The notes under the pieces were generated by a model. It made no database searches. It was not told the origin of the DNA and saw only the letters and a program-made list of their open reading frames with translations. From a virus, in IMG/VR virus record IMGVR_UViG_3300035688_000034, positions 1-34,364 of that record: DNA of 34,364 nucleotides. One strand, 5' to 3'. Each line of letters begins with the position of its first letter. The stretch's first letter is position 1. The translations under genes and the position numbers were made by a program. Of the stretch, positions 9,116-17,692 are shown piece after piece.

Positions 9116-9847
9116 GTGAACAAGGTAGACCAGCACGCGAAAGGTAATCAGGCGCAAGCTCTCCCTGGTGCAAGCCAGGCACAGCCTCCGGCTGACCAAC
9201 AGACGCCTCCTGGGAGCAAAGGCGAGGAACAAGCAGGGGGAAAGAAAGAAGGGGAGAAGGGGGTCAAGCTCTTCACGCAAGAGGAAGCGGACAAGTACGC
9301 CGAGGATCATGCGAACAAGAAGCACGGCAAACTCCGCAGCCAAAACGCAGGCATGGAGAAATGGTTGAACCTATTTGCCATTGAGCACCCGAAGGCGCAG
9401 GCACGGGTTCAAGAGCTTGAAGACCTCATGAACAAGTACGAGGCGGAAGGGGAGAAGAAAAACCCCGACCTCGCAGAAATCAACCGTATGAAACGTGAAA
9501 TCAAGGCCAAGGAGAAAGAGCTTGTTAAACGTGAGGAAGCTCTGCGATTCTCTATGGCCGAACACGGCGAGGGCTTAAAAAAGATGAAAGCCCAGGAGAC
9601 CAAGGACAAAGCCGCTGTGATAGCGGATGAGTTCGGCATTCCCATAGACGATCTGATGGATTTGGAGCCTACGTCTGAGGAACAGATGCGGGCGTTCGCT
9701 GAGAAGCTGGGCGCGGCCAAGAAAGCCAGCGGAAGCAAGCCCGGCGACTCCGGCAGCAAGGCCGGGGAGAGCAGCGAGAAGAATTCTGAGGACATGACTA
9801 TGGAGGAATACGCCGCATATTGGAAGAAGAAGCATCCAATCAAATAA
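9116..9847 (+). CDS. Capsid scaffold protein
   Basis: This 243-residue, highly charged protein directly precedes the coat gene, the standard position for the internal scaffold that guides procapsid assembly. The GTG at 9116 has an AGGAGG site and is preferred over an upstream in-frame codon at 9098. The N-terminus (residues 1-60) is Gln/Gly/Lys-rich and disordered. Residues about 95-170 form a strong Glu/Lys coiled coil, followed by an acidic IDDLMDLEPTSEE helix. Residues 205-230 are Gly/Ser/Lys-rich, and the C-terminus is short and basic (KKKHPIK), the kind of basic helix by which P22-type scaffolds bind coat. No protease domain is visible, so the scaffold probably exits intact or is cleaved by other means. 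Sequence identity between scaffolds is low; composition and position carry this call. Confidence 0.82.
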   Translation: MNKVDQHAKGNQAQALPGASQAQPPADQQTPPGSKGEEQAGGKKEGEKGVKLFTQEEADKYAEDHANKKHGKLRSQNAGMEKWLNLFAIEHPKAQARVQELEDLMNKYEAEGEKKNPDLAEINRMKREIKAKEKELVKREEALRFSMAEHGEGLKKMKAQETKDKAAVIADEFGIPIDDLMDLEPTSEEQMRAFAEKLGAAKKASGSKPGDSGSKAGESSEKNSEDMTMEEYAAYWKKKHPIK

Positions 9848-9871
9848 CGAAAAAAGGAAGGTAACATTTAA

Positions 9872-10990
9872 ATGACGAACACATTAGTAACCCCGACCGG
9901 GATAGCAAAAGAGGCCTTGATGCGCCTTTCACAAAAGCTGGTGCTGGCCGCACTGGTATATAAGAACTATGACCCTAACTTCGTAGGTAAGAAAGGCGAC
10001 ACGGCCAGGATTAAGAAACCCATCACCTTCACAGCCCAGGACTTCAGCACTACAGTCACTGTGCAGGATATCGTGCAGGGCTATGTGGACGTAACGCTGA
10101 ATAAGCATAAGGACGTCACATTTGCTCTCACGGCAAAGGAGCTTTCCCTGAGCATCGACGAGTTCGCCAAGGACCTGATCGACCCGGCAGTGGACGCCAT
10201 CGCCCAATCCGTTGAGGAAGCTCTGGCCGGACTCTACATCGATGTCCCGTACTTCGGCACCTACGACGGGACAACGGAGACAACCAAGCTTGCAGGGATC
10301 GCCGCCGCCCGGCAGAAGCTGAACCAGCTCGGAGTGCCGCAAGACGGACTTCGCCGGTTTGTGCTGGGGCCGAAAGCTGACGCCGGTATGCTCGTCGTGC
10401 CGTCCTTCATCAACGCCGAGAAGAAAGGCGACACGCAGGCCTTAAAGGAAGCAGCCCTGGGCAGAATCATGGGCTTCAATTTCTACAACAGTACGAAGAT
10501 GATAACCCATGATTATGGCGGAGACGACTACTCAGGCGACGTAGAAACAACCGCTAATGCCGGAGCGACCTCGGTAGCTGTGCACGCACTCGGCACTGGA
10601 CACATCCATAAAGGCACAGTGTTGACCTTTGCAGATGACAGTGTGCACCAGTATGTGCTAACTGCTGACGCGGCGATCACTACGAACTTGGCAACATGCG
10701 CCATCTACCCGGCGCTGGCTCAGCAAGAAGTCGCCACCACAGTAGTCACGTTCCAGACAAATGCAGAAGAGAGCCTCGCGTTCCACCAGAACGCATTCTG
10801 TCTGGCCTCAGCAGCTCTGGCCAAGCCCGCCGGCGCCGCATACTGCGAAGTAGTCACTTACGAGGGACTGGCTTGCAGGGTGATCGCCGACTACAACTCC
10901 AGCACGAAGGCAGACCAGGTGTCCGTGGACTTCCTGTTTGGCGTCAAGACACTGTGTCCTGAGATGGCCTACCGTTTCCGCATGGCCTAG
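9872..10990 (+). CDS. Major capsid (coat) protein, P22-like HK97 fold
   Basis: A 372-residue protein. The N-terminus has the P22-coat-family pattern: a helical arm, then GKKGDTARIKKP, then a stretch where a VQDIVQGYVDVTL segment precedes KHKDVTFALTAKELSLSID. The central part holds a DGLRRFVLGP strand, and the C-terminus closes with FGVKTLCPEMAYRF. Residues about 215-290 form a separate beta-rich insertion (Ala/Val/Thr/His), comparable in place to the accessory domain of P22-type coats. It is shorter than P22 gp5 (430). The ATG has an AAGGAAGG site 11 bases upstream. Scaffold upstream and a terminator downstream make this a unit that could be expressed more strongly than its neighbours. Confidence 0.9.
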   Translation: MTNTLVTPTGIAKEALMRLSQKLVLAALVYKNYDPNFVGKKGDTARIKKPITFTAQDFSTTVTVQDIVQGYVDVTLNKHKDVTFALTAKELSLSIDEFAKDLIDPAVDAIAQSVEEALAGLYIDVPYFGTYDGTTETTKLAGIAAARQKLNQLGVPQDGLRRFVLGPKADAGMLVVPSFINAEKKGDTQALKEAALGRIMGFNFYNSTKMITHDYGGDDYSGDVETTANAGATSVAVHALGTGHIHKGTVLTFADDSVHQYVLTADAAITTNLATCAIYPALAQQEVATTVVTFQTNAEESLAFHQNAFCLASAALAKPAGAAYCEVVTYEGLACRVIADYNSSTKADQVSVDFLFGVKTLCPEMAYRFRMA

Positions 10991-11015
10991 GAGTAACTAG
11001 GACGTAACAATAAAA

Positions 11016-11045
11016 GGGGAGAGCCTTAAAAACTCTCCCCTTCTT
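11016..11045 (+). terminator. Intrinsic terminator after the coat gene
   Basis: A perfect 8-bp stem GGGGAGAG (11016-11023) with CTCTCCCC (11033-11040), a 9-base loop and a TTCTT tail. The T run is interrupted, so some read-through into the connector genes is expected; this would make coat mRNA more abundant than tail mRNA. Confidence 0.75.
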
Positions 11046-11059
11046 CAAAGGAGGGAACC

Positions 11060-11245
11060 ATGCCGACACCTGTAGACAAACTCACACCCAAGAGCAGCGA
11101 CGCGCAGATTCGAGATGCAATCTCGGCATGTATTGCTATTGAGATGGATACCGGCAGAGCACAATCGCAAGACCAGGCGATAGCTATGTGCTTTGACATG
11201 GCCAGGAGAAAAACGGGCAAGAAAATCAGCCGCGGCGGAGAGTAA
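11060..11245 (+). CDS. Small hypothetical protein after coat gene
   Basis: A 61-residue protein with a strong AAAGGAGGG ribosome site. It is helical, with a Cys at 24 and a QAIAMCFDMARRKTGKK segment. That Gln-Ala-Ile-Ala-x-Cys...Lys-Thr-Gly-Lys pattern recurs in small proteins or tails of larger proteins in the head regions of many phages, where its function is not known. It sits alone between the coat terminator and the connector gene. No membrane segment or enzyme motif is visible. Confidence 0.7.
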   Translation: MPTPVDKLTPKSSDAQIRDAISACIAIEMDTGRAQSQDQAIAMCFDMARRKTGKKISRGGE

Positions 11246-11247
11246 CG

Positions 11248-12258
11248 ATGAGCGATAAACTAACGGAATATAGAGACGCTTTACGGGCAGCATTGCAGGA
11301 CACAGATCCCGAGAACGAAATATGGACTGACACCGAGTTAGACCAGCATCTGATAAGGGCACTCGTTGACATTAATTCTGTGCGACCACGTGAGCAGAAG
11401 ACTACGCTCACGACCACTGCGGCCTCGAAAGACCTCGATATATCCAGCCTCACGGACAGGCTCGACGTGGTGAAGGTTGAGTACCGCGTAGGGCAGGACC
11501 CGCAGGAGTTCCGCAACTTCACCACATGGGCTGACATTCTGACGATGGACATTGACAGCCTGCCGTCCGCCGCTGAATCGGTCTACATCTACTGGACGTC
11601 TCCGCATCTCCTGACCACAACAACCAGCACATTGCCCGCGGCTCTGACTAATCTACTGCTCATGGGCGGGGAAGCCTTCGCAGCACTGGCATGGATCAAC
11701 AAAGGCAGGTCTCAGATCGTGGATTCAATAGCCAAGCTGACCGGCGTTGATACCGCCCTCGGCCTGATCGCCGCCAGGGTAGCGCAGGCGGTCACTGACT
11801 TGGCCGCCGCCCGGACTGGTATCGGCCTGAAGATGACCGAGGCGAATACCGCCATCACTAACATGCAGGCGCGGATCACACAGGCCGTAACAGACCTCGG
11901 CACCGCCCGCACATATATGAACACTCTCACCCGGGGTGGGAACCCTGAATCAGACTATCTCAGGGCGTCCGTTGGCGAGCTCAATACGGCGACCGAATAT
12001 CTGAGTCAGGCCAAGGGGTATCTGGCCGAAGACCAGCCGGCGCAGGAGAAGGCCAACCTTGCCTCACACGAGCTGACGGCTGCCAACGGGTACATCAACG
12101 AAGCGCGGTCACGCTTAACGGGCATATCGAGCAAGCTCAACATAGCTGCAATGGTCAGGCAGTACCAAGCCGACGCCATGCAGAAGCTGGCGCTGTTCAA
12201 GACCGAACTGAATCAGCGCGAGCCTATCACGATAGTGCCGAATTATTCAAAAGATTAA
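11248..12258 (+). CDS. Head-tail connector/adaptor-like protein with helical repeats
   Basis: A 336-residue protein starting 3 bases after the previous stop. Residues 1-130 look like a phage head-completion/adaptor domain: YRDALRAALQD, a Trp-Thr-Asp-Thr-Glu-Leu motif, then a predicted beta portion around residues 60-110. Residues about 165-300 are a long Ala/Thr-rich helical region containing a duplicated unit; ARVAQAVTDLAAART and ARITQAVTDLGTART lie 38 residues apart. It therefore joins an adaptor-like head to a coiled or helical extension. The position after the coat gene and before the tail genes supports a neck component. The domain call is by resemblance and position; the repeated part has no assigned role. 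Confidence 0.65.
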   Translation: MSDKLTEYRDALRAALQDTDPENEIWTDTELDQHLIRALVDINSVRPREQKTTLTTTAASKDLDISSLTDRLDVVKVEYRVGQDPQEFRNFTTWADILTMDIDSLPSAAESVYIYWTSPHLLTTTTSTLPAALTNLLLMGGEAFAALAWINKGRSQIVDSIAKLTGVDTALGLIAARVAQAVTDLAAARTGIGLKMTEANTAITNMQARITQAVTDLGTARTYMNTLTRGGNPESDYLRASVGELNTATEYLSQAKGYLAEDQPAQEKANLASHELTAANGYINEARSRLTGISSKLNIAAMVRQYQADAMQKLALFKTELNQREPITIVPNYSKD

Positions 12259-12270
12259 CAGGAGGGACAC

Positions 12271-12891
12271 ATGCAAGAAGTAAAGGAACGTGCAACCTGG
12301 AATTGCAAAGCCAGACTGCTTAAATACAACGAGGACATAGACGTATTCGCTAAAAGGAACACGTTGTGTGCCAGGACACTGAGGAAGTTCGCAGATACAG
12401 TGCCATTCTTCGGTAGAACGGTAGGCCGATGGATTTACGACAAGACCGTGGGACGGCTTGAGCGTAAGTTCTACGCGCTCTATGACCCATACCAAGTTAT
12501 AGAGATGGAGAACAACTGTCTCTTGAACTCTGGCATTGACGAGATGTGGGACTTGATAAGCGGCGTAGTCTCAGGAGCCACCCATATCTTTGACAATGCC
12601 GCTGCGACCATAGGCGTAGGGGATAGCGCCACCGCAGCCGCAGCCACGCAGACCGACCTTCAGGCGGCCACAAACAAGACCTACAAGGGCATGGAATCGG
12701 GCTACCCGACGTCTACCACGCAGAAGATCACGCTGAAGTCGTCCTTCGGCAGCTCCGATGCCAACTATGCCTGGCAGGAGTGGGTTGTCAAGCAGGCCAC
12801 GAGCACCATCTGCTTGAACAGGAAGGTCGAGTCACTCGGAACCAAGTCGAGCGGTACATGGACTCTGGAGATCACGATAACGCTCTCGTGA
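12271..12891 (+). CDS. Minor structural protein, neck or tail region
   Basis: A 206-residue protein with an AGGAGG ribosome site 7 bases before ATG 12271. The first 90 residues are basic and Arg/Tyr-rich. From about residue 80 it follows a pattern common in uncultured phages: NNCLLNSGIDEMWDL, then an IGVGDS motif with an Ala/Thr run, a GYPTSTTQKITLKSSFGS segment, WQEWVV, and a final LNRKVESLGTKSSGTWTLEI with beta-strand spacing. That C-terminal half is a beta-sandwich-like virion module. It has no catalytic signature. Being flanked by connector and fibre genes, it is most likely a structural part of the tail or neck. Confidence 0.62.
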   Translation: MQEVKERATWNCKARLLKYNEDIDVFAKRNTLCARTLRKFADTVPFFGRTVGRWIYDKTVGRLERKFYALYDPYQVIEMENNCLLNSGIDEMWDLISGVVSGATHIFDNAAATIGVGDSATAAAATQTDLQAATNKTYKGMESGYPTSTTQKITLKSSFGSSDANYAWQEWVVKQATSTICLNRKVESLGTKSSGTWTLEITITLS

Positions 12892-12925
12892 TTACATTGA
12901 CTTTAGTTCCCAGCGAGTTAAGGGC

Positions 12926-12951
12926 GAGGCCGTCTCGCAAGGGGCGGCCTC
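12926..12951 (+). terminator. Hairpin after minor structural gene, possible weak terminator
   Basis: GAGGCCG (12926-12932) pairs with CGGCCTC (12945-12951). The tail is pyrimidine-rich but lacks a T run, so it may be an RNA processing or stability element rather than a true terminator. Confidence 0.4.
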
Positions 12952-12975
12952 TACTTCCTCTTTGAAAGGCGGAGT

Positions 12976-13488
12976 ATGTACGCAGAGATTGAGACATCGG
13001 GGATAGAAGTACAAGATGGACTGGTGAGAGTTCGCTTTGCGTTCTACTGTGAGCCTTTCGACCCACGTTATAACGAGCATTTCGTTCAGGTTATAGATGA
13101 GACAAGCAAAGAGTTCAAGAAGGGTTATCAAGGCAAGATAGACGAAGGCGGTACTCCTGTTGACCAGAAGGATTACGATAAGTGGCTTGATAGTCTGCCG
13201 AAGGTCTGGCAGAACAATCCCTTCCACAATCACTTCGACCTTGTATCCGCAGATATCACCGATACCGAATTGAAAGCACTGATGGATAAGAGACTTACTG
13301 ACTTCGGCAAGGCGTGGAGCGAGGGCTTTGCATCTGATGTAAGAGGTGAAGCGTGTGAGCAGATTCAGAAGGGTTGGGATAGAAACGACAAACACAACAA
13401 GACCAAAGCCAATTATGACAGGTGTGTTATCAAGGGACTGGATATAGCAGCGAGAAAAGATAGCTTTCAGAGAGTAAAAAATGGCTGA
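12976..13488 (+). CDS. Hypothetical late protein
   Basis: A 170-residue protein of unknown function with a GAAAGGCGGA ribosome site. It opens with a predicted beta segment and continues with charged helices (Lys/Asp-rich), including WLDSLPKVWQNNPFHNHFDL in the middle. Two Cys near residues 126 and 150 are not a zinc pair. There is no signal peptide or membrane segment. It overlaps the next gene by 8 bases, so it is coupled to the fibre-like protein and may be its assembly partner or chaperone. This stretch (12.9-13.9 kb) reads more AT-rich than the coat region, which may mean separate acquisition of this pair. Confidence 0.65.
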   Translation: MYAEIETSGIEVQDGLVRVRFAFYCEPFDPRYNEHFVQVIDETSKEFKKGYQGKIDEGGTPVDQKDYDKWLDSLPKVWQNNPFHNHFDLVSADITDTELKALMDKRLTDFGKAWSEGFASDVRGEACEQIQKGWDRNDKHNKTKANYDRCVIKGLDIAARKDSFQRVKNG

Positions 13489-14902
13489 TATTGATATTGG
13501 GCCTGGGGCAACTAACAGAGCAAGTACTGTTTCTTATAACCAAACTCTTGTAGACGTTAATAATCCCGCCAATAATACAGGTACACTTGATACTATGGAG
13601 TTTTGGGCTAACTCAACTATTTCTGGTACTAAGTGTGGCACATTCTCAGGTTCAGACACGTCATACGACGATAGGGATTATGAGACAATAGGGTCTATCA
13701 CCGGTGGCTCAAAACAGACATTCACAGGTCTAAACTGTGATGTATCTTCAGGTGACTTTTTAGGTATATATTATAGTAGTGGGCTTATGGAACGTGACAC
13801 TACTGGCTATGCTGGTGTTTATTCAAAAACTGGTGACTGGTTTGGCTCAGATACACAGCTATACACACTTTTCTATGGCGATGCCATCAGTATCTACGCC
13901 ACAGGTAATCTTGATATCACCGCCAAGACCTCTTCGGAGACAGGCTCCGGAGCCGACGCTAAGGCTGCATATCCCGCAGTAACACATAACAGGGCTGAGA
14001 CAGGCGGCGGAGTCGAGGCTTACGGCGGGAGAGGCTACGTATTACCAGAAACGGGCATAGGCGCAGAACTAGCGGCACTACTGGCAACTCACTTAAGGGC
14101 GGAGACGGGGACAGGAGCCGACCTATCCGCTTTACTCGTGGCGTTTCTCGGCGCGGAAACAGGGGCAGGTGTAGAGGCTTTACTAAATCGAGCCATCACA
14201 CTGGCAGAGATAGCGGCAGGCATCGAGGGCATTCTTGACCGCGACATTGCGCTCGGCGATATCGGTATAGGCGCTGATTTGGCCGCCCTGGTCAAGACAA
14301 TACTATGCGCTGAAACAGGCACGGCCTTTGAAAACTCCTATCTGCATATCCTTGAAGGTGTCAAGACCAGCTCCGATGCAGGCATAGGTGACGATGTGTC
14401 CTCATCTCTCGCCGTTGCGCATCTGCTGAGTGACACAGGTTCAGCCATCGACGCACTGATAGCACGTGCCCTGTTTGCCCAAGAATACCCCGCAGGCGCA
14501 ATCGACCTTGCAACGAAGATAACCGCAGCCATAGCGGGAACTGAAGTCGGCATTGGAGTCGAACTATCGCTACTGTCCCTCTTGATGCAACGGGCAGATT
14601 CAGGCAGTGGCACCGAGGCCTCTTCTCTCTTGGCTCTATTCACCGGCAGCGATTTGGGAGCAGGTGCAGAAGCCATAACACTGCTTGCAGCTATGATATC
14701 TCTGGACACAGGCGTAGGCGTGGAAGCGGTAATTGCCATGTTGAAACGTGCCATAGATAACGGAGTAGGCGCAGAGGCCATGAGTCTCATCGGAGCCGTA
14801 GGCCGAGCCATGAAGCTGATAACGTATGTCAGAAGCTATCGGAATTTATACGTCTACACGCGACAATATCGCGACCTGAAAGTTTATACAAATATGAGGT
14901 GA
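13481..14902 (+). CDS. Repeat-bearing tail/fibre-like protein
   Basis: A 473-residue protein. Residues 1-150 are Gly/Ser/Thr/Asp-rich and beta-predicted, with a lectin-like or jelly-roll look. Residues about 151-444 are some 16 degenerate tandem units of 17-19 residues with the pattern (Glu/Asp)-x-Gly-x-Gly-x-(Glu/Asp)-x-x-x-Leu-Leu, for instance AETGTGADLSALL and DTGVGVEAV. The C-terminus carries a short doubled aromatic-basic motif, YRNLYVYT and YRDLKVYT. Such an architecture (binding domain, repetitive stalk, attachment tail) suits an extended virion appendage. It is not a recognised family. The position among adsorption genes supports a structural role, but whether it binds host or is a spacer is unknown. 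Confidence 0.65.
   Translation: MADIDIGPGATNRASTVSYNQTLVDVNNPANNTGTLDTMEFWANSTISGTKCGTFSGSDTSYDDRDYETIGSITGGSKQTFTGLNCDVSSGDFLGIYYSSGLMERDTTGYAGVYSKTGDWFGSDTQLYTLFYGDAISIYATGNLDITAKTSSETGSGADAKAAYPAVTHNRAETGGGVEAYGGRGYVLPETGIGAELAALLATHLRAETGTGADLSALLVAFLGAETGAGVEALLNRAITLAEIAAGIEGILDRDIALGDIGIGADLAALVKTILCAETGTAFENSYLHILEGVKTSSDAGIGDDVSSSLAVAHLLSDTGSAIDALIARALFAQEYPAGAIDLATKITAAIAGTEVGIGVELSLLSLLMQRADSGSGTEASSLLALFTGSDLGAGAEAITLLAAMISLDTGVGVEAVIAMLKRAIDNGVGAEAMSLIGAVGRAMKLITYVRSYRNLYVYTRQYRDLKVYTNMR
13931..14811 (+). repeat. Protein-level tandem repeat array in fibre-like gene
   Basis: About 16 units of 51-57 bp encode the x-Gly-x-Gly-(Ala/Val)-(Glu/Asp) pattern. The DNA copies have diverged strongly while the Gly and acidic positions are kept, so selection acts on the protein rather than recent slippage. 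Confidence 0.7.
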
Positions 14903-14906
14903 GGCA

Positions 14907-15215
14907 ATGACGATAATCACGCAGACAGTATTCCAGGCGGGCGAGACCGTACCGATCCATGCCGATATCAAGGATTGGCTGGGAGCGTACATCGATCCCA
15001 GCAACGGAATAAAGATGACGCTCTACGACCCCTCAGGAACGGCTATTGTAACCGATGGAGTGATGACACAGGACGTATCCGGCAAGTACGTCTACTACTA
15101 CGCCACGACAGTTGCATCAACCAAAGGCACGTGGTCGTATGTAGTGACCGCGCAGGACGGCTCAGGGGCAGGAGTCAAGTACACCGTAGCGAAGGGGAGC
15201 TTTAAACTGACATGA
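14907..15215 (+). CDS. Small beta-sandwich structural protein
   Basis: A 102-residue protein with a GAGGTGAGG ribosome site that overlaps the preceding stop region. The alternation of short hydrophobic strands (TVFQAGETVPIHADI, IKMTLYDPSGTAIVTDG, GKYVYYYAT, GTWSYVVTAQDG) is that of a single Ig-like or bacterial-sandwich domain, as seen in many accessory virion proteins. It ends in an ATGA overlap with the large tail protein, implying coordinated synthesis. Its exact place in the virion cannot be told from sequence. Confidence 0.65.
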   Translation: MTIITQTVFQAGETVPIHADIKDWLGAYIDPSNGIKMTLYDPSGTAIVTDGVMTQDVSGKYVYYYATTVASTKGTWSYVVTAQDGSGAGVKYTVAKGSFKLT

Positions 15216-17368
15216 TCTCACTCAGCGCAACTTTGCTTGCCGCTCAGCGGGCAATGAAGGCCACGCCGTATATCAGGGTAGCAATCGGCAGCAGCATGTT
15301 TGAGACGGACAGGGTTATCTCCTACACACGAGAAGGCCAGCCGTTCAATGAAAAGGTGACGGTTGTCATTGCCAACGAGGACGGCGCCCTGGACGGATTG
15401 GTGCTCGAGGGCAAGACCGTCACGCTTGGCCGGGGCTTTGTAACTGGTGCTGGCAACGAGTATTGCAATCTGCCGCCCCTTGTGGCCTTGAAGCCTCAGT
15501 TCTTCACGGCCAGCGGGAAGCGGTTGTGTCAGCTGACGTGCATCGGCAAGGTCAACGAGATCGCCGAGGATAGAGCCAGCGTAAGCTACACGCCGGACGG
15601 GACCCTGACCGCAAAGACCCTGTATTCGCAGATAGCGGCGTCGACACTGGCACCATTCACTCACTGCCCGGCGTTGACAATCGAGTGGGGCACCCTCGAC
15701 ACCCTCTTTGACACCATCAAGCCTAAGACCAACTACAGGATATATACTAACAACGCCCGGCTTGGAGCCATGCGCAGGCTGATAGATTTCACCTACAACG
15801 CCATGAGGGTTAAGCAGAACGGCAGTCTTTATGTCTTCAGGCCTACGACATCGGGCACGACCTACGACTACGAGTATTCGTCCAGCGTTCACATTATCCA
15901 CGACAAATACCGGGGCAGGCAGTTGGTCATTCCGAACCATATCACGGTCAGGACGCCTACAGACGTTACCCCTGCATATTCCGGTTTTGCTATAGACGGC
16001 AACTCGACAAGTAAGTACAGAACAATCATGGCCTTCTTTGAATACAACCTTGCCAGCAACGCCCAGGCGGTAGATATCGCTCAGGCCATCCTTGCCAAAT
16101 ATCAAATGAACCAGCGGTACACGGTTGCCCATGTGCCGATCAATCTCGGCCAGGAGTTGTACGACTACGTGAAGATGACCGACTTCATAGACGATACCGT
16201 AGAGACGGGCAACGTGGGATATATCAATGAGGTCTACCGCCCGGCCGATAATCTCTTTGAGACTACAATCGGGCTCGGCGGCTGGTGGACGCACCGGGCG
16301 TCAGATGTGGCGAGTTCCCTAAGTGAAGAAGTAGGCGGGGAGACGGGCGACAGCAGCGTTGAAGCCATGGGCGATGTCGCCGCAGGGACAATCTACCTTA
16401 ACCCTATCAATCTCGACGTCGTAGTTGACGGCGTGACGTACAAGCGCACGAAGTCCGGAGCTCTTTCAGCAGACGGGCTGGTGCTGCTGGATCAACTCGT
16501 TAACGGCACAACCTACAAGATGGTGCTGGCGACACAGATAAACGCGGGTAAGATATATCTATCAAGTCAATGCGACTTTGCTTCAGGCTACAATCCTGTA
16601 ACGAAAGAATGGTCAATCCCCAAACAGAGTACGGCGCCCAGCAGCCCTGTAGTAGGGCAGATGTGGCAGGATACTTCCACGACGCCGAACGTGATAAAGT
16701 ATTGGAACGGCTCGGCATGGGTAGCAGCCGGTGTATCCAATCTCGACCAGTTGCCGAACGGAACGCAGTTCCATCGTGTTGCCACAGCATCCCTTGACGC
16801 CAACGGGCTCATACTGCTCGACCAGGTGCAGATCGGCTCAAACTATGACCTCATAGCCAAGGCCGACATATCGGCTCACCACATACTATTGTCATCGACA
16901 ATACAGAGTGTTAATGCCATGTACGCCAGCTCTGCTGAGAAAGCATCGTGGACTGGCAAGCCCAACAACATGGACGATATCCCTGCTGGCAGCACATACA
17001 GCAAAGTGCTGGGCACTGATATTCAATCAGGTCATATCAAAGTCTACAGCGGCACGATTTTCAGCGGCGTGTGGTACGACACGTCATACGTGGATATAGA
17101 CGCATCGACAGGCATCAAGTTCTATGGCGGGATGGCTTGCTACTTCTATGAAGGCAGTACAATAAAAGGATATCTTGGGGTAACGATAGGTGATTTTTTA
17201 ATCTTTGCGGCGAACGATGCGAAGGTAGCTCTAATAAGTACGTGGGGCGTTAAAATACCATATAGATCAAGTTATCCTACCGCCATTGAAGGGCTCGGCT
17301 TTTACCACACTGTAGACAAGAAAGCCTATATTTACACCAACGGTTCATGGAGAAATTGGCAATACTAA
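15212..17368 (+). CDS. Tail tip / receptor-binding protein
   Basis: A 718-residue protein. Residues 1-370 resemble the hub-like N-terminal part of tail-tip proteins: a start helix, then an ITR-like beta sequence with NEKVTVVIANEDGALDG, followed by alternating strands. Around residues 470-505 is the Ser-Pro-x-x-GQMWQDT and YWNGSAWV motif typical of tail fibres and spikes. Two copies of a SADGLVLLDQL / DANGLILLDQV unit lie about 96 residues apart, each linked to Leu-Asp-Gln segments. The C-terminus repeats the theme with YTNGSWRNWQY. It is thus a chimera of a tail-tip base and distal fibre modules and is the best candidate for host recognition. No depolymerase active site is evident. It ends the main structural block. 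Confidence 0.78.
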   Translation: MISLSATLLAAQRAMKATPYIRVAIGSSMFETDRVISYTREGQPFNEKVTVVIANEDGALDGLVLEGKTVTLGRGFVTGAGNEYCNLPPLVALKPQFFTASGKRLCQLTCIGKVNEIAEDRASVSYTPDGTLTAKTLYSQIAASTLAPFTHCPALTIEWGTLDTLFDTIKPKTNYRIYTNNARLGAMRRLIDFTYNAMRVKQNGSLYVFRPTTSGTTYDYEYSSSVHIIHDKYRGRQLVIPNHITVRTPTDVTPAYSGFAIDGNSTSKYRTIMAFFEYNLASNAQAVDIAQAILAKYQMNQRYTVAHVPINLGQELYDYVKMTDFIDDTVETGNVGYINEVYRPADNLFETTIGLGGWWTHRASDVASSLSEEVGGETGDSSVEAMGDVAAGTIYLNPINLDVVVDGVTYKRTKSGALSADGLVLLDQLVNGTTYKMVLATQINAGKIYLSSQCDFASGYNPVTKEWSIPKQSTAPSSPVVGQMWQDTSTTPNVIKYWNGSAWVAAGVSNLDQLPNGTQFHRVATASLDANGLILLDQVQIGSNYDLIAKADISAHHILLSSTIQSVNAMYASSAEKASWTGKPNNMDDIPAGSTYSKVLGTDIQSGHIKVYSGTIFSGVWYDTSYVDIDASTGIKFYGGMACYFYEGSTIKGYLGVTIGDFLIFAANDAKVALISTWGVKIPYRSSYPTAIEGLGFYHTVDKKAYIYTNGSWRNWQY

Positions 17369-17379
17369 AGGGGTGCTTT

Positions 17380-17688
17380 ATGGGAAATGAGATATACGAT
17401 GTGACAGGTATGATTATCTCCGAAGATAAGCTCATCTGTGCCTTCTTCGATGGAAGAGAAGGGCTTAATGCAATTATGATTGTCAAGATATCCGAGAAAC
17501 CAGATAAGCAAGGCGTGTATCATCTTGATTGCCGAAATCCCGACGGCGAGGAGCGGGTCTACTGGCTAGATAAGTTCGGCCTCCTCAGTAGTGAGGAAAT
17601 GGACGCCGAAGTAGCTAAACTTGCTGATGATCCGAAGCGCAGGCTCTTGAATAAGCTGACCGCAGACCTCAACAAGAAGAAAGGATGA
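17380..17688 (+). CDS. Hypothetical late protein
   Basis: A 102-residue protein. ATG 17380 has the AAAGGGG site; an in-frame ATG at 17347 lies inside the tail gene and is less likely. The first 60 residues are beta-rich, the last 40 are a charged helix ending Lys-Lys-Lys-Gly. No known motif. Its position right after the receptor-binding gene could suit a fibre-assembly factor or a minor tail protein, but no evidence picks between them. Confidence 0.65.
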   Translation: MGNEIYDVTGMIISEDKLICAFFDGREGLNAIMIVKISEKPDKQGVYHLDCRNPDGEERVYWLDKFGLLSSEEMDAEVAKLADDPKRRLLNKLTADLNKKKG

Positions 17689-17692
17689 CTTT

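Noticed and set aside
14338-14811. Leftward frame of 157 codons under the repeat protein
   Set aside because: It results from the repetitive GC-rich codon pattern of the real gene; its Ala/Pro/Ser composition is that of an antisense frame.
15218-16294. Long leftward frame of 358 codons
   Set aside because: It is a shadow of the tail-tip gene, with no promoter, ribosome site or recognisable domain.
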